Shown: piece after piece, positions 61,114 to 64,000 of the stretch
Layout of the letters: each line of letters opens with the position of its first letter
Numbering within the stretch: the first letter of the stretch is position 1
NCBI RefSeq assembly: GCF_018380615.1
Contig: NZ_JAGYVZ010000012.1
Coordinates: forward strand, 1-64,000
Length of the DNA: 64,000 nt
Source of the DNA: Flavobacterium psychroterrae
GTDB lineage: Bacteria > Bacteroidota > Bacteroidia > Flavobacteriales > Flavobacteriaceae
Reading direction: 5' to 3'
Notes under the pieces: generated by a model
What the model was told of the DNA's origin: nothing
Databases searched by the model: none
Seen by the model: the letters and a program-made list of their open reading frames with translations, nothing else
Position numbers and translations under genes: made by a program

Positions 61114-63942
61114 ATGAAACCTATTTCTCACAAAGAAATTTTACTTTATTTTATATTTTTAATTTCCATTACTTCATTTTCTCAAAATAAATCAGATCGG
61201 GAATTGATATTAATCGACAAAGACTGGCGTTTTTCGTTAGGTCATTTGTACGATACACAAAAAGATTTCGGTCATGCCGAAGGTTATTTTTCTTATTTGG
61301 CAAAAACCGGTTTTGGAGATGGTCCCGCAGCGCCGGGATTTGATGATCGTGCCTGGAGAAAATTAGATCTTCCCCATGATTGGGTTGTTGAACAATCTTT
61401 TAGTGAAAAAGCAAGTTATAGCCACGGTTTTAAAGTTGCCGGAAAAGGCTTTCCTGAAAAAAGCGTTGGTTGGTACCGAAAAAAAATCACCATTCCGCAA
61501 AGCGATCAGGGAAAAATTATTTCGCTGAAATTCGACGGCGTATTTAGAAATTCAAAAGTCTTTTTCAACGGTCATTTCCTGGGAACAGAAGAAAGCGGAT
61601 ACAACGGTTTTCATTATGATGTAACGGCTTATATCAATTATGGCGGAGAAAATACAATTGTAGTTCGTGCAGATGCGTCGATGGAAGAAGGTTGGTTTTA
61701 TGAAGGCGCGGGAATTTATAGACATGTTTATCTACAAAAGACAAATCCGTTACATGTGATCCAAAACGGAACTTACATAACATCAGAAATTCAGAATAAT
61801 AATGCTGAAGTTACTGCCGAAGTTACAATTGAAAATAAAGGAAACTATAAAGGTCAAATCGAAATTTCCCAGATTATTATTGATGCTTTGGGAAAAGAAG
61901 TTGCTACTATTTCTGAAAATGCTTCGGCACCGGAATTTTATAAAACTGCAAAATTTACTTCAAAAATAAAAGTCACTAATGCGTTATTATGGGATATTGA
62001 TGCGCCGAATTTGTATCGATTGCTAACGCAGATTAAAAAAGAAGGCAAAATTGTAGATAATTACGAAACAAATTTCGGGATAAGAACTATTCATTTTGAT
62101 GCCGAAAAAGGTTTTTTCCTTAACGGAAAACCGGTAAAATTAAAAGGAACAAACAACCATCAGGATCATGCAGGAATTGGAACTGCTTTGCCTGACGAAT
62201 TGCAATATTACCGAATCAAAAAGCTGAAAGAAATGGGTTCGAACGCTTATCGCTGTTCGCATAATCCGCCAACTCCGGAATTGCTTGATGCCTGCGATAA
62301 ACTGGGAATGTTGGTGATTGACGAAACCCGTTTAATGGGAATTAATGAATATCATTTGAACGATTTAAAACGAATGATTGAACGCGACCGTAATCATCCA
62401 AGTATAATTTGCTGGTCTGTAGGTAATGAAGAGTGGAATATTGAAGGCGGAATTACAGGCGAACGCATTACAAATGTGATGCAGGGATTTAGTAAAAGTA
62501 TCGATCCTACAAGACCTGTAACGGTGGGAATTAGCAGTGGTTTTAAAAGCGGAATATCATCCGTAGTCGAAATTATGGGCTACAATTATATGGGAAATGG
62601 CGATATCGATGCACATAGAGATGAATTCAAAAACCAACCCGGAATGGGAACGGAGGAAGGTTCGACTTTTGCAACGCGAGGGATTTATTTTACAGATGAT
62701 GCGAAACATTATCAAAGTGCTTACGACAAAAAACCTCGCCCAACTTTTTATAGTATCGAAGAAGGCTGGAAATTTTATGCCACACGTCAATATCTGGCAG
62801 GAATGTTTATCTGGACCGGTTTTGATTATCGCGGAGAACCAACGCCTTATGGATGGCCGTCTGTGACATCGTATTTTGGAATGATGGATGTTTGCGGTTT
62901 CCCGAAAGACAATGTATTTTATCTCAAATCATGGTGGGGAAATGCACCAGTTTTACACATCATGCCACATTGGAACTGGAACGGAATGGAAGGCAAAGAA
63001 ATAGATGTTTGGGTACATTCTAATTGTGATGAAGTCGAACTTTTTCTCAACAAAAAGAGCCTCGGAAAAAAGACAATGGAACAATATGGACATTTAGAAT
63101 GGAAAGTGAAATATGCGCCCGGAACTCTGGAAGCCATTGGATATAAAAATGGAAAAAAAATCCTTACCGAAATTCAAAAAACAACTGAAAATCCTGAAAG
63201 CGTAAAACTTTCTGTAGATAAGGAAAATCCTTCTAATGGAAATGTTTCGGTTATCACGGTAGAAGTTACGGATAAAAAGGGTTTACATGTTCCAACGGCA
63301 AATAACGAAATTACATTCTCTATTAAAGGCGGGAAAATCTTGGGCGTAGGAAACGGCGATCCAACATCGTTAGAAAAAGATCAGTTTATTGACGCTATAA
63401 ATCTTATTCCCATTACAAATTTTGAAGAAAAGCATTTTTCAGGTGATGTTGTAAGTCAATCTGCTTTAAATGATAATAATGAATGGAAAGAAGCTTTTAA
63501 AGACAGAGATTATAAAAATCAGGCTTCGGCATATATTTATCGAGGAAAATTTGAATTGAAAAATAATTTACAATCGAATATTGTAGATTTCTTTTATAAA
63601 AAAATTGGCGTAAATGAGTCGGTTTTTGTCAACGGAACTTTAGTGAATGCAAGTGCAGATGATCCACAAAAATATCATCTGGATAAAGCTGTTTTGAAAG
63701 AAGGAACCAACTTTATAATTATAAGAGCATCGCCTTTGCAAAAAGTAAAAGATTGGGACGTGATGAATACAGATCCCGGAATTATCAAAATAGTAACGCC
63801 ATCAGAACCTTGGAAACGAAAATTGTTTAGTGGTTACGCACAAATTATTATTCAGAAAGATGAAAATGCAAATGAGGTAATTTTGTCGGCTTCTGCCAAA
63901 GGATTAAAATCTGCAGTTTTGAATATTAATTTAAAGAAATAG
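61114..63942 (+). CDS. GH2 family glycoside hydrolase (beta-galactosidase-like)
   Basis: Secreted enzyme of 942 residues from ATG 61114; the frame from 61036 puts 26 residues before a normal signal peptide (MKPISHKEILLYFIFLISITSFSQ) and is not chosen. Sugar-binding domain (WRFSLGHLYDTQKDFGHAEGYFSYL...LDLPHDWVVE, ~40-130), Ig-like domain, TIM barrel with KLKGTNNHQDHAGIG (~345), YRCSHNPPTPELLD and the acid/base Glu in SVGNEEWNIEG (~442), and the nucleophile region YSIEEGWKFYATRQYLAGMFIWTGFDYRGEPTPYGWPS. A C-terminal region of ~230 residues adds further beta domains. Substrate unknown; the DUF6377/GH3 genes lie 9-10 kb upstream. Confidence 0.92.
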   Translation: MKPISHKEILLYFIFLISITSFSQNKSDRELILIDKDWRFSLGHLYDTQKDFGHAEGYFSYLAKTGFGDGPAAPGFDDRAWRKLDLPHDWVVEQSFSEKASYSHGFKVAGKGFPEKSVGWYRKKITIPQSDQGKIISLKFDGVFRNSKVFFNGHFLGTEESGYNGFHYDVTAYINYGGENTIVVRADASMEEGWFYEGAGIYRHVYLQKTNPLHVIQNGTYITSEIQNNNAEVTAEVTIENKGNYKGQIEISQIIIDALGKEVATISENASAPEFYKTAKFTSKIKVTNALLWDIDAPNLYRLLTQIKKEGKIVDNYETNFGIRTIHFDAEKGFFLNGKPVKLKGTNNHQDHAGIGTALPDELQYYRIKKLKEMGSNAYRCSHNPPTPELLDACDKLGMLVIDETRLMGINEYHLNDLKRMIERDRNHPSIICWSVGNEEWNIEGGITGERITNVMQGFSKSIDPTRPVTVGISSGFKSGISSVVEIMGYNYMGNGDIDAHRDEFKNQPGMGTEEGSTFATRGIYFTDDAKHYQSAYDKKPRPTFYSIEEGWKFYATRQYLAGMFIWTGFDYRGEPTPYGWPSVTSYFGMMDVCGFPKDNVFYLKSWWGNAPVLHIMPHWNWNGMEGKEIDVWVHSNCDEVELFLNKKSLGKKTMEQYGHLEWKVKYAPGTLEAIGYKNGKKILTEIQKTTENPESVKLSVDKENPSNGNVSVITVEVTDKKGLHVPTANNEITFSIKGGKILGVGNGDPTSLEKDQFIDAINLIPITNFEEKHFSGDVVSQSALNDNNEWKEAFKDRDYKNQASAYIYRGKFELKNNLQSNIVDFFYKKIGVNESVFVNGTLVNASADDPQKYHLDKAVLKEGTNFIIIRASPLQKVKDWDVMNTDPGIIKIVTPSEPWKRKLFSGYAQIIIQKDENANEVILSASAKGLKSAVLNINLKK

Positions 63943-64000
63943 GTTTTACAATTTATGTCGCTCCGCTGGAGCTTTGCTGTGAATTGCATATATGTTTCTA

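Noticed and set aside
1..64000. tRNA, rRNA, prophage, toxin-antitoxin or defence island
   Set aside because: No cloverleaf-like or rRNA-like sequence, no phage structural genes and no recognisable defence cluster were seen on reading both strands; I could not run tRNAscan or profile searches.

Overview
The window looks like chromosome of a Flavobacterium-type member of the Bacteroidota. The DNA is AT-rich. Start codons lack Shine-Dalgarno sequences. Several genes are preceded by the Bacteroidota -7 box TAnnTTTG (best case TTG-N16-TACTTTTG at 298-324). Lipoproteins have short Asp/Ser-rich tails after the lipobox Cys, and one protein ends in a type IX secretion C-terminal domain. A bacillithiol-type YtxJ, MiaE, GH2/GH3/PL1 glycan enzymes and a DUF6377 regulator fit the same group. 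I saw no rRNA, tRNA, CRISPR array, prophage or transposase gene.

Region 1 (1-12.7 kb) is one long arginine/proline biosynthesis cluster, all on the + strand: GNAT (argA-like), argG, a small lipoprotein, argC, argD, proA, proB, a GxxExxY protein, N-acyl-ornithine carbamoyltransferase (argF'), argB, argE-like peptidase and argH, closed by a strong terminator at 12632. A promoter and a structured leader with a possible 28-codon leader peptide lie upstream. Many junctions carry inverted repeats. The residue at the acyl-specificity position of ArgF' is Ser, which points to N-succinyl rather than N-acetyl intermediates.

Region 2 (12.7-32 kb) is mixed: pectate lyase, two membrane proteins, YtxJ, ClpB, an overlooked 39-residue membrane protein, DUF808, lipoproteins, a large YCF48/BNR-repeat secreted protein cut by an in-frame stop, both agmatine-to-putrescine enzymes (aguB, aguA), an OmpA-family protein, a choice-of-anchor I lipoprotein and a secreted EEP-type phosphoesterase.

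Region 3 (32-50.5 kb) is housekeeping and signalling: fumarylacetoacetase, glyA, miaE, guaC, a GNAT, an Omp85-like barrel, a two-component pair followed by a UspA-like protein and a bestrophin, a MocR regulator divergent from a RarD-type permease, an acyl-CoA oxidase-like dehydrogenase and a CHMI-family protein.

Region 4 (50.5-64 kb) is largely glycan related: DUF6377 regulator, GH3, DUF1349 protein, OafA-type acyltransferase, an ArsR/old-yellow-enzyme pair with a visible operator, a thioredoxin-like protein lacking its second active-site Cys, an LprI-like protein and a GH2 enzyme.

The most unusual content is between genes. There is a 117-bp MITE with perfect 17-bp terminal repeats and a 9-bp target duplication, nested inside an older structured repeat. 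An 18-bp palindrome recurs and appears inserted into another repeat. There is also a TTGCCAC...GTGGCAA hairpin family, a GxxExxY gene bounded by ~53-nt inverted repeats, and several micro- and minisatellites.
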